From Chloroflexota bacterium (GTDB taxonomy: Bacteria; Chloroflexota; UBA4733), in NCBI GenBank assembly GCA_023381895.1, contig JAMCTA010000168.1, forward strand, positions 1 to 39,165: a stretch of 39,165 bases of DNA, written 5' to 3'. The first letter of the stretch is position 1, and each line of letters begins with the position of its first letter. Below are positions 9,160 through 17,934 of this stretch, piece after piece. A model generated the notes under the pieces. That model made no database searches and was not told the DNA's origin. It worked only from the letters and a program-made list of their open reading frames with translations. Position numbers and translations under genes: made by a program.

Positions 9160-10293
9160 CTAGCCTGCCTTCTTCATTTTCTGCGCTACTTGTTCATACG
9201 CTTCCAACGTGATGGCGGCATTCGCTTCCCAGCGGTAGCGAGCGGCACATACCAGGCCGGCGCGTCGCTTCTCCTGGACGAGCGCAGGGCGTGTCAGGAG
9301 CGCTTCCATCGCACTGACGAGACCACCTGCAGCCGGAGAGGCAAATACAGCCGCGTCGCCGAGAATCTCCGGAAACACAGACAGACGGAGCGTTACTGTG
9401 GGCACACCACACGCCATTGCTTCAACTGGCGGCAACCCAAAGCCTTCCACCAGTGATGGATAAATCAGCATCGTTGCGCCGCACATCACCGCAGGGAGAT
9501 CGGCATCGCTCACCCAACCCAGTGGAAGCACAACGCTGTCTAATCCTAGTGAGCGGATGAGCGTTGGAAGCTTGGTCGAGCTCCACCAGGGCAAGCCAAC
9601 GATGACGAGTGGAGGAACGCCGTCTGCTCGCCGGCGGCGGAGGGTGGCATAGTCGTTAAGGAGGCCCTCTAAGTTTTTCCGAGGATGGAGATTGCCAACG
9701 TAGAGGAGGTAGTGCTCGGGCAGATCGAGCCGCCGGCGGACTTCGGCCACTACGTCTGGCGAACGGGGGTAGAAGTGATGGTGATTCACCCCCATGGGGG
9801 CCATACACACACGATCCGGTGGAATCCGATAGGCTGCGATCAACAGTTGGCGAGAGAGCTCCGAGCACGTCACTACCTGAGCAGCGCGATGCACTCCCAC
9901 GAGCGTGCTCCAACGGAGGCGTGTGCGCACGCGTGCGGGAAAGAACTGAGGGTGCGTCAAGAAGGAAACGTCAGGTATGTAGAGCACAAGCCGGGTGGAC
10001 AGTATAGGTGGTGCGTAGAGAAGAACGTGGAGTACGTCGAAGTTCTTATGGGTTCTGGCGGGTAGAGTGACACTGTTGCGGAGCAGGGTAAGGTGCGGCC
10101 CGGTTCCTCGCAGCTCGAACCGATCATCCCGTGGAATAAGATCGCAGGCACTCTCGGGACGCGGCGAAAAGACCACGATCCGATACGGATGATCGATAGC
10201 AGCAAGCCCCTGCAAGAGGCCCGCGATGTAGGTGCTATCGCCACCGACACGACGACCCAGGTGGCCACCATCGAGTGCGATGCGCAAAGTCAT
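9160..10293 (-). CDS. Family 4 glycosyltransferase (GT-B)
   Basis: A protein of 377 residues. The N-terminal domain begins IALDGGHLGRRVGGDSTYI, the Gly-rich loop of GT4 enzymes. The C-terminal domain has YLLYVGNLHPRKNLEGLL and the EX7E signature in PSLVEGFGLPPVEAMACGVPTV. These retaining enzymes add hexoses such as mannose or glucose from nucleotide sugars to a growing lipid-linked chain. ATG at 10293 overlaps the upstream GT2 stop as ATGA. Donor specificity cannot be read from sequence; WbaZ/mannosyltransferase-like relatives share the same motifs. Confidence 0.9.
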   Translation of the reverse strand: MTLRIALDGGHLGRRVGGDSTYIAGLLQGLAAIDHPYRIVVFSPRPESACDLIPRDDRFELRGTGPHLTLLRNSVTLPARTHKNFDVLHVLLYAPPILSTRLVLYIPDVSFLTHPQFFPARVRTRLRWSTLVGVHRAAQVVTCSELSRQLLIAAYRIPPDRVCMAPMGVNHHHFYPRSPDVVAEVRRRLDLPEHYLLYVGNLHPRKNLEGLLNDYATLRRRRADGVPPLVIVGLPWWSSTKLPTLIRSLGLDSVVLPLGWVSDADLPAVMCGATMLIYPSLVEGFGLPPVEAMACGVPTVTLRLSVFPEILGDAAVFASPAAGGLVSAMEALLTRPALVQEKRRAGLVCAARYRWEANAAITLEAYEQVAQKMKKAG

Positions 10294-11288
10294 CGGTGTG
10301 TGGACCTCACGGGTCCGGATGCTACCCGGCGAAGGAGGCGCGAACCGAGGATCACCCCCGTGCGACCGGAGAGACCGACTGCAGCAACCAACCGGAGTGG
10401 GTGCGCGGGGAAAGGAGCATGGTGCTTACAGTAGTAGCGGTACACGCTGCGGTGGAACTGAATTACTAGGCGCACAGATTGCCCTGAGCTGCTCTTGTGC
10501 TCGTGATGGATCACCTTTGCGGCTGGTAGGCACCACACTTCCCATCCGAGTAGCTTGAACCGCCGGCACCAATCGCCATCTTCCCAGTAGAAGAAGAAGC
10601 TCTCGTCGAGCAATCCCACGTACGTGATCGCCTCGCGCCGGGCGAGCAAACACGCACCAGACACTTGATCTACCGGGAACGGATCAGCATCTGTGTGCCA
10701 CCGCGAGTAGAGAGTCCGCCGTGCACGCAGATTGTTGGGGAACCACTTCGTGACAAGCGAGGTACGGCCAAGGACTGCATCGAGTGGTCCTGAAAAGCTC
10801 CTTGCCGTACCCTGATCGGTGCCATCGGTATTGAGCAGCCGTGGGGCCACGATTCCCACGTGCAGATGGTCATCCAAGAACTTCACCAGTTGGGTGAGGC
10901 TTTCCGGCGCCGGTTCAGTATCGCTATTGAGGAGGAGCACGTGCCGGCCGCGAGAGGCCACCATGCCCCGGTTGTTCGCGGCAGCGAATCCGACGTTCTG
11001 CGCGAGACGCACAATGGTGACATCAGGAAACTCCTGAAGGATACGCTCAGGTGTGCCGTCCCGAGAACCGTTGTCAATGACGATGATCTCACTCATCACA
11101 CCAGAGCAGGCGGACGGCAGAAGCTGTAAACAGCGTTGCACGTAGCTCCAGCTGTTGAAGGTCACCAGAATGATCGAGAGATCAATAGGGAACTGACCGC
11201 CGAGGCGGCGTGAGCCGGATGGTGCCGGGCTTTCGGAGTGGGAACCTGTTGGCGGCCAAGTTGCCGCAATGGGCTCAGCGACCGACAC
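10290..11288 (-). CDS. Family 2 glycosyltransferase, first gene of the polysaccharide operon
   Basis: A protein of 332 residues. After a poorly conserved N-terminal stretch of about 35 residues come LSIILVTFNSWSYVQRCL, EIIVIDNGSRDGT, NVGFAAANNRG, the metal-binding NSD in LLLNSDTEP, and FFFYWEDGDWCRRFKLLGW, which is characteristic of rhamnosyltransferase-like GT2 enzymes. The start is GTG at 11288, with AAGGAGGA about 5 bases upstream. This is the promoter-proximal gene of the run that continues to the left edge with gaps of 25 bases or less. Its order suggests an early sugar transfer, but the initiating phosphoglycosyltransferase is not in view. Confidence 0.88.
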   Translation of the reverse strand: MSVAEPIAATWPPTGSHSESPAPSGSRRLGGQFPIDLSIILVTFNSWSYVQRCLQLLPSACSGVMSEIIVIDNGSRDGTPERILQEFPDVTIVRLAQNVGFAAANNRGMVASRGRHVLLLNSDTEPAPESLTQLVKFLDDHLHVGIVAPRLLNTDGTDQGTARSFSGPLDAVLGRTSLVTKWFPNNLRARRTLYSRWHTDADPFPVDQVSGACLLARREAITYVGLLDESFFFYWEDGDWCRRFKLLGWEVWCLPAAKVIHHEHKSSSGQSVRLVIQFHRSVYRYYCKHHAPFPAHPLRLVAAVGLSGRTGVILGSRLLRRVASGPVRSTHR

Positions 11289-11464
11289 TCACTCCTCCTT
11301 CGCGATTGGTTGACTGCGGCTGAGGCCGAGCGCTGTCCTATGTATGGATCGTCGATAGCATCGCTGTTCGCGGGTTAGCCTTGGGTTAGTGCACTCCCGC
11401 GCGCACAACCAACACCTCATCAACCCGGGTAACGGACGCTAATCTGGGTGGCTGAGCCTCATCA
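11289..11464. promoter_or_regulatory. Divergent intergenic region between polysaccharide operon and radical SAM gene
   Basis: These 176 bases separate divergent genes, so both promoters are expected here. No -35/-10 pair with good spacing stands out on either strand. A short repeat (GGTTAG, then GGGTTAG) occurs near 11375-11390. The assignment rests on gene arrangement only. Confidence 0.35.
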
Positions 11465-12784
11465 ATGGGGAGTACGAGAGCGGCTATGGCAGTGGCTCCT
11501 TCTACAGCGCATGTCGATTCACCTCCTCTGGGCACACGAGCTCGGCGTCTTGTGAGCATCGCTCGTCAAGGAGCCGCTGTTCTCTGGGGAGCCGCCTCCG
11601 GCCGGCGTCCTGTGATCGGCCCACTCCATGCACAGATCGGTGTCGCCGATCCGTGTAATCACCGCTGTGTGATGTGTTGGGACCATCCTCCGGTAGACCG
11701 TGTGGATGCGGGTACCGCTCTACGCTTCGCTGGTTTCCGCGAAGGTCTGATGCCCTTTGATCAGTTCCGGTCTATCGTTGATGACTTATACCGCCTGGGG
11801 ACGCGGCGGATCGACCTTGTTGGTCGCGGTGAGCCGACGCTGAACAAGCACATTGCTGAGATGGTGGAGTTCGCAAAGTCGCGCTCGATGTATGTGACGA
11901 TGACGACAAACGGATCACGCCTTGATCTCGAGCTGGCGCAGCGCTTCGTCTCTGCCGATCTTGACCGCCTAAAGATCAGCCTCAACGCAGGTACCCCCGA
12001 GACCTACCCTCGTGTGCACCAGACTGAGACTCCAGAGCGTTACCTTGCCGTCAAAGCGCGGCTAATCAATCTTGTGCAGGAGAAGCGCCGCCAAGGGAAG
12101 TCCAGCCCGCTGTTGACGCTGTCCTTTGTCATCTCATCGATCAACTTCCACGAGGTGCAACAGATGGTGGAGGTGGCGCACGAGATTGGCGCAGACAATG
12201 TCTCAATGGTGCACGTGGTGACACGCGAGGCTAGTGACGATTTGTGCTTAGCCCCGGCACAGTACCGGAGGCTCATCCAACTGCTGGCCAAGGCGCAGAA
12301 GCGGGCCGTTGAGCTTGGTATAGAAACGAACATTCCCACGCTTGCCGCTACGCTTCCTACGTACTTTGAGAAGAATGAAGGCAGGGCAGAACCACGTCCG
12401 TGCTATGTGGGGTGGTACTTCAGTCTTATCCTGGCAAATGGGGCCGTTCTGCCGTGCTGTCAGTGCACCTCACCGCTAGGCACCGTCAAGGAAAAGTCCT
12501 TCGCTGAGCTTTGGAGCTCGGACCGCTACCAGAAGTTCCGGACGGCTGCGCGCCAGTTACCGCGTGCCAATCCGCTGGTCGCCTCGTGCGAATGTGATCG
12601 CTGCATGCTTCGCGTTCGTAACGAATCAATCGACCGCATTCTCCATCCGGTGCGATCACTCGGACGGAAGTCTGAGGCCGAGTTCACCCTTCGGGATGTG
12701 TTCCGGATGCGCAAGCTCGACACGCAGGACTTCGATATCGACGCCGTGGCTGATCCTGAGGAGCCAGTAGTCGCTGGGCGCTAG
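11465..12784 (+). CDS. Radical SAM/SPASM-domain protein
   Basis: A protein of 439 residues. The radical SAM cluster motif CX3CX2C is visible in ADPCNHRCVMCWDHPP (about residues 60-75), followed by the Gly-rich segment IDLVGRGEPTLNKH and KISLNAGTPETY. The C-terminal SPASM region has PCCQC, then GTVKEKSFAELW, and CECDRC, enough cysteines for auxiliary Fe-S binding. The reaction is unknown; relatives include peptide-modifying and sugar- or lipid-modifying enzymes. It is transcribed away from the polysaccharide operon and ends by converging on a small membrane protein. No ribosome site is obvious before ATG 11465; ATG at 11486 is an alternative. No RiPP precursor was found nearby, so a role linked to the glycan is possible but unproven. 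Confidence 0.85.
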   Translation: MGSTRAAMAVAPSTAHVDSPPLGTRARRLVSIARQGAAVLWGAASGRRPVIGPLHAQIGVADPCNHRCVMCWDHPPVDRVDAGTALRFAGFREGLMPFDQFRSIVDDLYRLGTRRIDLVGRGEPTLNKHIAEMVEFAKSRSMYVTMTTNGSRLDLELAQRFVSADLDRLKISLNAGTPETYPRVHQTETPERYLAVKARLINLVQEKRRQGKSSPLLTLSFVISSINFHEVQQMVEVAHEIGADNVSMVHVVTREASDDLCLAPAQYRRLIQLLAKAQKRAVELGIETNIPTLAATLPTYFEKNEGRAEPRPCYVGWYFSLILANGAVLPCCQCTSPLGTVKEKSFAELWSSDRYQKFRTAARQLPRANPLVASCECDRCMLRVRNESIDRILHPVRSLGRKSEAEFTLRDVFRMRKLDTQDFDIDAVADPEEPVVAGR

Positions 12785-12802
12785 TGGCGATGTCTCGCCG
12801 CT
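12783..12802. terminator. Short hairpin between convergent genes
   Basis: AGTGGCGA-TGTC-TCGCCGCT forms an 8-bp stem (one G-T pair) with a 4-base loop, overlapping the stop codon of the radical SAM gene. There is no T-run after it. It sits between convergent genes and could end transcription from either side. Confidence 0.35.
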
Positions 12803-12812
12803 GTGTGTAGCG

Positions 12813-13076
12813 CTAGGCGTCGGTTCGATGCTGCAGCCGGTTGCCTATCAGTGTGGCCCCGGCGATGCCAGCACCTTCGCCGATGGCAAGCAAAGCGGCC
12901 GCGACCAAGCCCAGCAAGCCATGTCCTGTGAGCAGGGCGAGGAGGGCGACGGCAACAGCGATCGCGAGCGAAATCGTGAAGATGTGATTGACGAGGTCCC
13001 GTCGGGCAGAGCGCACGATGAAGAAGGTGATGAGCGCACCGAGAATAATTCCGAAAACAAACATTGTGCCAGCCAT
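12813..13076 (-). CDS. Small integral membrane protein, unknown function
   Basis: A protein of 87 residues with about three hydrophobic segments (near 5-20, 31-51 and 55-76), broken by the basic turn VRSARRD and ending in a polar tail (GNRLQHRTDA). ATG at 13076 has GAGGG about 6 bases upstream. No family is recognised. It lies between the convergent radical SAM gene and the same-strand GT9 gene 56 bases upstream, so it may be co-transcribed with the GT9. Its codon composition fits the surrounding genes, which supports it being real. Confidence 0.65.
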   Translation of the reverse strand: MAGTMFVFGIILGALITFFIVRSARRDLVNHIFTISLAIAVAVALLALLTGHGLLGLVAAALLAIGEGAGIAGATLIGNRLQHRTDA

Positions 13077-13132
13077 GATGCCCTCGCGTACTGGTGGATA
13101 ACTAAGTAAGTAAGGAGCGAAGTCTTCCCCAG

Positions 13133-14302
13133 TTAGCCTGAGTATACGACCTGCTGCGCTAGTCGTCTCTCGAGCGTACGAGAAGATGTATCCCCGCGTT
13201 TCCAGTGGAAGCCCAAGTATGCACAGGCTGCCTGAAGTACCGTATCGACGGGAAGGAGGGCAAGCGACGTACTGACATGCCAGTGACTCCAGAGATATTC
13301 AAGCAACGTCTGGCCACCTAGGAAGCGCAGTGTTGTAGCCGCACCTGCCGGCCGGACTACTGTGTACTGCGGGCGGAACGTCCAAGGTCCGAACACCCTC
13401 GGATCGGTCGGTCCATAGATGCCGATCACCGGTGTCCCGACTGCAGTGGCAATGTGCAGCGGCCCGGAGTCGTTGCCAATAAAGAGGTCGCACTGAGCGA
13501 TGAGGGCTGCGGCCTGCCGTAGCGTGAGTGTTCCGGCAAGACTGTAGGCACGCTCACCGATCTGCTCTCTGATACCGGTAGCCAATCGCCGCTCGAAGCT
13601 ATCGCCGATGAGGAGGATCTGTGCACCATACGCTTCTCGTAGTGTGCGACCGAGCCCCACCCACTTATGAGAAGGCCAGCGCTTGGCGCCACGGGCTGCG
13701 CCGCTCCCCGGATGAAATACGACCTTCGGTCGCCCTGAGGTGCACTTCAACTGCTTGAGCAGCTCCTGGATCTCGTGCTGCTCGCTAGGAGTCAGCTTGA
13801 GTGTGAGTTGGTGGCGCAATCGGGGTAGATCGAGTTCTCGCCCCACGTCGGCATAGATCTCTACTGCGTGTCTGCCGTTCCATGGGTGCAGGTCGTGAGG
13901 AAGGAGCCACCAGAGGGGGGCAAAGTCGAGAAAGAATTGACGTGGGATGTTACAGACGCGCGGCAGCCACCCGAGTATTGGAGCACTGAAGCAAAGCGCA
14001 ACGTCGTAACGAATGTGTGTGAGGTGCCGTAATGTGACAACGAGCTGGCTCAGTGACCCCCGATCGACCCCGAGGGGCAGTACGATGATATCGTCGATGT
14101 CAGGGTTGTGAAAGAGCAACGGGGCATTACGCGGGGCGACGGCGGCCGTAATGAGTGCAGTAGGGTAGCGCGCTCGCAGCGCTTCAATAGTTGGTGTGAT
14201 GAAGAGGGTGTCGCCGAGCGGAAGACGGGCAATGAGCATGATCTTCAAGGGCGCAGTAAGCTGCTGGTGATGGATTGGCGTAGAAATCGTGCTGCGCACC
14301 AT
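13133..14302 (-). CDS. Family 9 glycosyltransferase (ADP-heptose:LPS heptosyltransferase-like)
   Basis: A protein of 389 residues. The N-terminal domain starts LKIMLIARLPLGDTLFITPTIEAL, the GT9 (PF01075) hallmark 'GD.l..tP....L'. The C-terminal domain has VVFHPGSGAARGAKRWP, the loop CDLFIGNDSGPLHIATAVGTP and VIGIYGPTDPRVFGP. These are the nucleotide-sugar binding elements of heptosyltransferases I/II. ATG at 14302 or GTG at 14299 follows an AGAGGAG site; the open frame extends 29 codons further but looks non-coding. In a bacterium that may lack LPS, a GT9 would act on another envelope glycan (inference). It is divergent from xylulokinase. Confidence 0.87.
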   Translation of the reverse strand: MVRSTISTPIHHQQLTAPLKIMLIARLPLGDTLFITPTIEALRARYPTALITAAVAPRNAPLLFHNPDIDDIIVLPLGVDRGSLSQLVVTLRHLTHIRYDVALCFSAPILGWLPRVCNIPRQFFLDFAPLWWLLPHDLHPWNGRHAVEIYADVGRELDLPRLRHQLTLKLTPSEQHEIQELLKQLKCTSGRPKVVFHPGSGAARGAKRWPSHKWVGLGRTLREAYGAQILLIGDSFERRLATGIREQIGERAYSLAGTLTLRQAAALIAQCDLFIGNDSGPLHIATAVGTPVIGIYGPTDPRVFGPWTFRPQYTVVRPAGAATTLRFLGGQTLLEYLWSHWHVSTSLALLPVDTVLQAACAYLGFHWKRGDTSSRTLERRLAQQVVYSG

Positions 14303-14373
14303 GCTCCTCTTGTTCCTCCGCCTCCGGTACCCCTCAGCGCGGCATACTACCGCCTGGTAGCCGTGTTGACTAG

Positions 14374-14400
14374 CTATTGTCGCTGGCACACCGCCAATAG
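14374..14400. repeat. Inverted repeat in divergent GT9/xylB promoter region
   Basis: CTATTG-N15-CAATAG is a 6-bp perfect inverted repeat lying just upstream of the putative xylB promoter. It could be an operator or a chance match. Confidence 0.3.
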
Positions 14401-14409
14401 TGCTCCGCG

Positions 14410-14439
14410 TTGACGCTACTCAACCACGATCCGTAGCAT
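14410..14439 (+). promoter_or_regulatory. Putative sigma-70-type promoter for xylulokinase
   Basis: TTGACG (14410-14415), an 18-base spacer and TAGCAT (14434-14439) match the -35/-10 consensus at 5/6 and 4/6. The predicted start of transcription, about 14446, would leave a leader of about 34 bases before ATG 14480. Confidence 0.5.
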
Positions 14440-14479
14440 AACGAGCGTGGGCGTGGCTGGAGCACTGAAGGGGCGAAGC

Positions 14480-16042
14480 ATGGTGCAACAGGAAGTGCTG
14501 CTCGGGATCGATACGGGGACCAGCGGCACCAAGGCCATCGTCGTTGCTGACAATGGCGTGGTGCTCGCTACGGCTTCCGTTGACTATCCACTATCGACAC
14601 CACGACCCGGGTGGGCCGAGCAAGATCCGGCTCTATGGGTTGATGCTGCCAAGGTGGCAGTACGCCGAGCGTTATCCCAGGTTGCATCCATCCGCATTCG
14701 TGCGATTGGACTCACCGGGCAAATGCACGGCTTGGTATTGCTCGATGGGCAAGATCGAGTGCTCCGGCCCGCAATTCTGTGGTGCGATGGGCGTACCACC
14801 GCTCAATGTCGTGAGATTACAGAGCTAATCGGCGTGGAGCAGCTCATTCAATTGACCTGTAACCCTGCGCTGGAGGGCTTCACTGCCCCCAAGCTCTTGT
14901 GGGTACGCGAACACGAGCCAGAGGTGTTCGGCCGGATCGAGCATGTGCTGCTACCAAAGGACTATGTCCGTTTCGTTCTCACCGGCGAACGAGCGACGGA
15001 TGTCAGTGATGCCTCAGGGACGCTGTTGCTCGACGTTCGCGCGCGGCGCTGGTCCACGACGATGCTCTCGGAACTTGGTATTCCCGAGCACTGGCTGGCA
15101 CGCGTACACGAGTCTCCCGAGATCACAGGGAGGCTCCGGACTGATGTGGCTGCAGAGCTCGGGCTCGAGCCAGGGGTCCCCATTGTTGGTGGTGGCGGGG
15201 ATCAGGCTGCTGGCGCGGTAGGTGCAGGGATCGTGGAGCCGGGGATGGTAAGTGCCACGATTGGATCATCAGGTGTTGTGTTTGCTCATAGCGCCGCAAT
15301 CACGCTGGATCCACGTGGTCGTGTCCATACCTTCTGTCATGCTGTGCCAGGAGCGTGGCACGTCATGGGAGTGACGCAAGGGGCAGGCATCTCGCTCCGA
15401 TGGTGGCGAGATCACTTCGCCGCAGCAGAAACCGCAACCGCTGCCCGCCTTGGTGTGGACCCCTATACGTTTCTCACTAGAGAAGCGGCGCGCGTTCCCG
15501 CTGGATGTGAGGGGCTCATCTGGCTCCCCTATCTCATGGGCGAGCGGACTCCGCATCTCGATGCCTTGGCTCGGGGCGTCTTGTTCGGCGTGACGGTACG
15601 TCACACACGCGCTCACGTCTTACGTGCTGTCCTTGAGGGGGTAGTCTTCAGCCTCAACGACAGCCTAGAGATTCTGCGCGAGATGGGGGTTCCAGTCCGA
15701 TCCGTGCGTGTGTCCGGTGGCGGGGCACGCAGTACTCTGTGGCGCCAGATTCAGGCCGACGTGTATGGCTTGCCTGTTGACACGATGCAGGCAGAAGAGG
15801 GGCCGGCGTATGGTGCAGCGCTCCTAGGGGCCGTCGGCGTAGGTTTGCAGCCCTCTGTGCCTGAAGGGTGCCGGGCGTGGGTGAAGACGGGGAGCCGAGT
15901 CGAACCCGAGGCTCGCCATCAGCGTATCTACCAGGCTGCCTTCACGCTCTACCGCAGTCTCTACCCTGCGCTCAAGTCACTCTATCCTCAAGCAGCTGCG
16001 CTGTCCCTTGATGAAGCGCCGGCTGGCACGGAGGGCTGTTAG
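14480..16042 (+). CDS. xylB: Xylulokinase (FGGY carbohydrate kinase)
   Basis: A protein of 520 residues, slightly longer than E. coli XylB. The N-terminal phosphate loop is GIDTGTSGTKAIV (9-21). The xylulokinase signature GLTGQMHGLVL (77-87) contains the Met-His pair that contacts the sugar. Catalytic Asp is D241 in GGGGDQAAGAVG, and the C-terminal ATP-binding loop reads VRVSGGGARSTLWRQ. The enzyme phosphorylates D-xylulose for entry into the pentose phosphate pathway. ATG 14480 is preferred over an upstream GTG at 14447 because AAGGGG lies 7 bases before it and the family N-terminus begins here. No xylose isomerase or transporter is adjacent. Other FGGY substrates remain possible, but the QMHG motif favours xylulose. 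Confidence 0.9.
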   Translation: MVQQEVLLGIDTGTSGTKAIVVADNGVVLATASVDYPLSTPRPGWAEQDPALWVDAAKVAVRRALSQVASIRIRAIGLTGQMHGLVLLDGQDRVLRPAILWCDGRTTAQCREITELIGVEQLIQLTCNPALEGFTAPKLLWVREHEPEVFGRIEHVLLPKDYVRFVLTGERATDVSDASGTLLLDVRARRWSTTMLSELGIPEHWLARVHESPEITGRLRTDVAAELGLEPGVPIVGGGGDQAAGAVGAGIVEPGMVSATIGSSGVVFAHSAAITLDPRGRVHTFCHAVPGAWHVMGVTQGAGISLRWWRDHFAAAETATAARLGVDPYTFLTREAARVPAGCEGLIWLPYLMGERTPHLDALARGVLFGVTVRHTRAHVLRAVLEGVVFSLNDSLEILREMGVPVRSVRVSGGGARSTLWRQIQADVYGLPVDTMQAEEGPAYGAALLGAVGVGLQPSVPEGCRAWVKTGSRVEPEARHQRIYQAAFTLYRSLYPALKSLYPQAAALSLDEAPAGTEGC

Positions 16043-16115
16043 GGCGCAGTGGTACCATTGGCGCTAGACCATCGCCGGTTCCGGCGTGCCGGATTCACCA
16101 GAATGGGCACACGTG

Positions 16116-17570
16116 GTGTTTGAGAGCCTATCTGAGCGTCTTCAGGGATCGTTCGAGCGGATCCGTGGGAAGTCCCGGCTTGATCCTGAAGATGTGGATG
16201 CAGCCCTTGCAGAGGTGCGGAGTGCCCTCGTCGCCGCAGATGTCAACTTCCGCGTCGTACGCGACTTTGTGGCAAAACTGCGCGAGCGGGCCCTAAACCT
16301 CGAGATCAGCGATGGTGTCACCCCAGCGCAGAAAGTTGTACAGCTCGTTCACGACGAGTTGGTGACACTGCTCGGGAGCACCCAGGCGACGCTAAGTCTG
16401 GATGGCCCTCCTCCCCACGTCATCATGCTCGTGGGATTGCAGGGGGCTGGAAAAACCACGGCAGCAGGGAAGCTTGGCCTGCTCCTGAGAGGCCAAAAGC
16501 GCCGTACCCTTCTCGTGGCTGCCGATGTCTACCGTGCGGCAGCCGTACAACAGCTCGAGACGCTGGGACAACAGCTTGACATTCCGGTGCATAGCGAAGG
16601 GACACAAGTCCGTCCAGAAGACATCTGCGCGCACGCTGCAGAGCGCGCACGCACCGAAGGCTTTGACGTCGTCATTCTCGATACGGCGGGACGGCTGCAG
16701 ATTGACGAAGAGCGCATGCAGGAGGTGCAGCGTATCCATGAGCTTCTGTCGCCACAGGAGACTCTCCTCGTTGTCGATGCGATGACTGGCCAGGAAGCCG
16801 TAAAAGTAGCCCAGGAATTCCATCGTCGTGTCAATGTCACCGGGCTTATTCTCACGCGAATGGATTCGGACGCTCGCGGCGGTGCCGCTCTCTCGATTCG
16901 CGCCGTGACGGGCATTCCGGTCAAGTTCTTGGGAACAAGTGAGCGCCCGGACGGCCTCGAGCCTTTTTATCCCGACCGGCTAGCTTCTCGTATTTTAGGG
17001 ATGGGCGACGTGCTCACCCTCATTGAGCGTACACAGGAAGTCATCTCCCAGGAGCAAGCGAAGGACGTTGAACGTAAGCTCCGCACCGCTACTTTCAATC
17101 TTGAAGACTTCTATAATCAGCTACAGTCAATGAAGCGCATGGGGCCGCTCTCTCAGCTCCTCGGCATGATTCCCGGGCTGGGTGGGCTGATGCGCAACGA
17201 AGAGCTGGTCAGCGCACTCGATGGTAAAGAGATGAAGCGCATGGAAGCGATGATTCTCTCGATGACCGTCGAAGAGCGGCGTTACCCGGAGATTATCGAC
17301 GGCAGCCGCCGGCGGCGTATTGCCCGCGGGAGTGGCGTCGCGCCGCAGGATGTGAACCAGCTCATCAAGCAGTTTGAAGACATGCGACGCATGATGAAAC
17401 AGCTCACGTCAGGCCGGTTGCCGCGTGGTCTGATGGGGGCGCTTGGTCCTGCCGCCAGTGCCGAAATGTCTGCAGCGGCGAGCACGCAGCGTTCTGGACC
17501 GAAGAAGGCGCACCAACGCGAACGCACTCGCCCTTCCACCCATACGCGCTCCAAGCGACGAAAGCGGTAG
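16116..17570 (+). CDS. ffh: Signal recognition particle protein Ffh (SRP54)
   Basis: A protein of 484 residues. The N domain begins FESLSERLQGSFERIRG. The GTPase domain has G1 GLQGAGKTT (107-115), G3 DTAGR (189-193) and G4 TRMD at 247-250 followed by SDARGG. The usual G4 is TKLD, so this is a conservative variant. The Met-rich M domain shows MKRMGPLSQLLGMIPG and the SRP-RNA binding helix GSRRRRIARGSG. The tail is basic. It targets nascent membrane proteins to FtsY and the translocon. The frame is open from GTG 16086, but family alignment points to GTG 16116 (or 16113); no clear ribosome site marks either. No SRP RNA gene or ftsY was seen here. Confidence 0.95.
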   Translation: MFESLSERLQGSFERIRGKSRLDPEDVDAALAEVRSALVAADVNFRVVRDFVAKLRERALNLEISDGVTPAQKVVQLVHDELVTLLGSTQATLSLDGPPPHVIMLVGLQGAGKTTAAGKLGLLLRGQKRRTLLVAADVYRAAAVQQLETLGQQLDIPVHSEGTQVRPEDICAHAAERARTEGFDVVILDTAGRLQIDEERMQEVQRIHELLSPQETLLVVDAMTGQEAVKVAQEFHRRVNVTGLILTRMDSDARGGAALSIRAVTGIPVKFLGTSERPDGLEPFYPDRLASRILGMGDVLTLIERTQEVISQEQAKDVERKLRTATFNLEDFYNQLQSMKRMGPLSQLLGMIPGLGGLMRNEELVSALDGKEMKRMEAMILSMTVEERRYPEIIDGSRRRRIARGSGVAPQDVNQLIKQFEDMRRMMKQLTSGRLPRGLMGALGPAASAEMSAAASTQRSGPKKAHQRERTRPSTHTRSKRRKR

Positions 17571-17572
17571 CC

Positions 17573-17923
17573 GTGAGTCGATATCTCTCTGAGGCGCAAC
17601 AGCGCGTACACAAGTGGTGTGTTACGGAGTGGAATGGAGAGTACTGGCCTCCGCTCGGGAATCTCGCACGTCTCGTCGAGGAGGTCGGTGAGCTGGCCCG
17701 TCTCGTCAATGACCGCTACGGTTACAAGCTGAAGAAGGCGAGCGAGTCCTCGCAGGATCTCGAGGTCGAGCTAGGCGATATCCTTTTCACTCTCATCGCC
17801 TTCGCGAACTCCACGGGTGTCAATCTGGATCGTGCGTTCGATGCCGTGATGCAAAAATACGCACACCGTGATATGGGCCGTTATCGTGCTGCACAGCAAG
17901 ACACAGACGTGACATTGGGCTGA
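17573..17923 (+). CDS. MazG-like nucleotide pyrophosphohydrolase
   Basis: A small all-helical protein of 116 residues. The EEVGELAR motif (about 36-43) and the later ELGDILFTLIAFAN provide the EExxE...ExxD metal-binding arrangement of MazG/RS21-C6 enzymes, which hydrolyse (d)NTPs to NMP and pyrophosphate, usually for nucleotide-pool cleaning. GTG at 17573 lies two bases after the ffh stop, so the two genes are likely one transcript. It is a single-domain form, unlike the two-domain E. coli MazG. The exact substrate is unknown. Confidence 0.82.
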   Translation: MSRYLSEAQQRVHKWCVTEWNGEYWPPLGNLARLVEEVGELARLVNDRYGYKLKKASESSQDLEVELGDILFTLIAFANSTGVNLDRAFDAVMQKYAHRDMGRYRAAQQDTDVTLG

Positions 17924-17934
17924 GGAGTGAGCGC

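Noticed and set aside
12813..13076. Small gene next to the radical SAM enzyme as a RiPP precursor
   Set aside because: The product has three hydrophobic segments and no leader/core layout, and is on the opposite strand.
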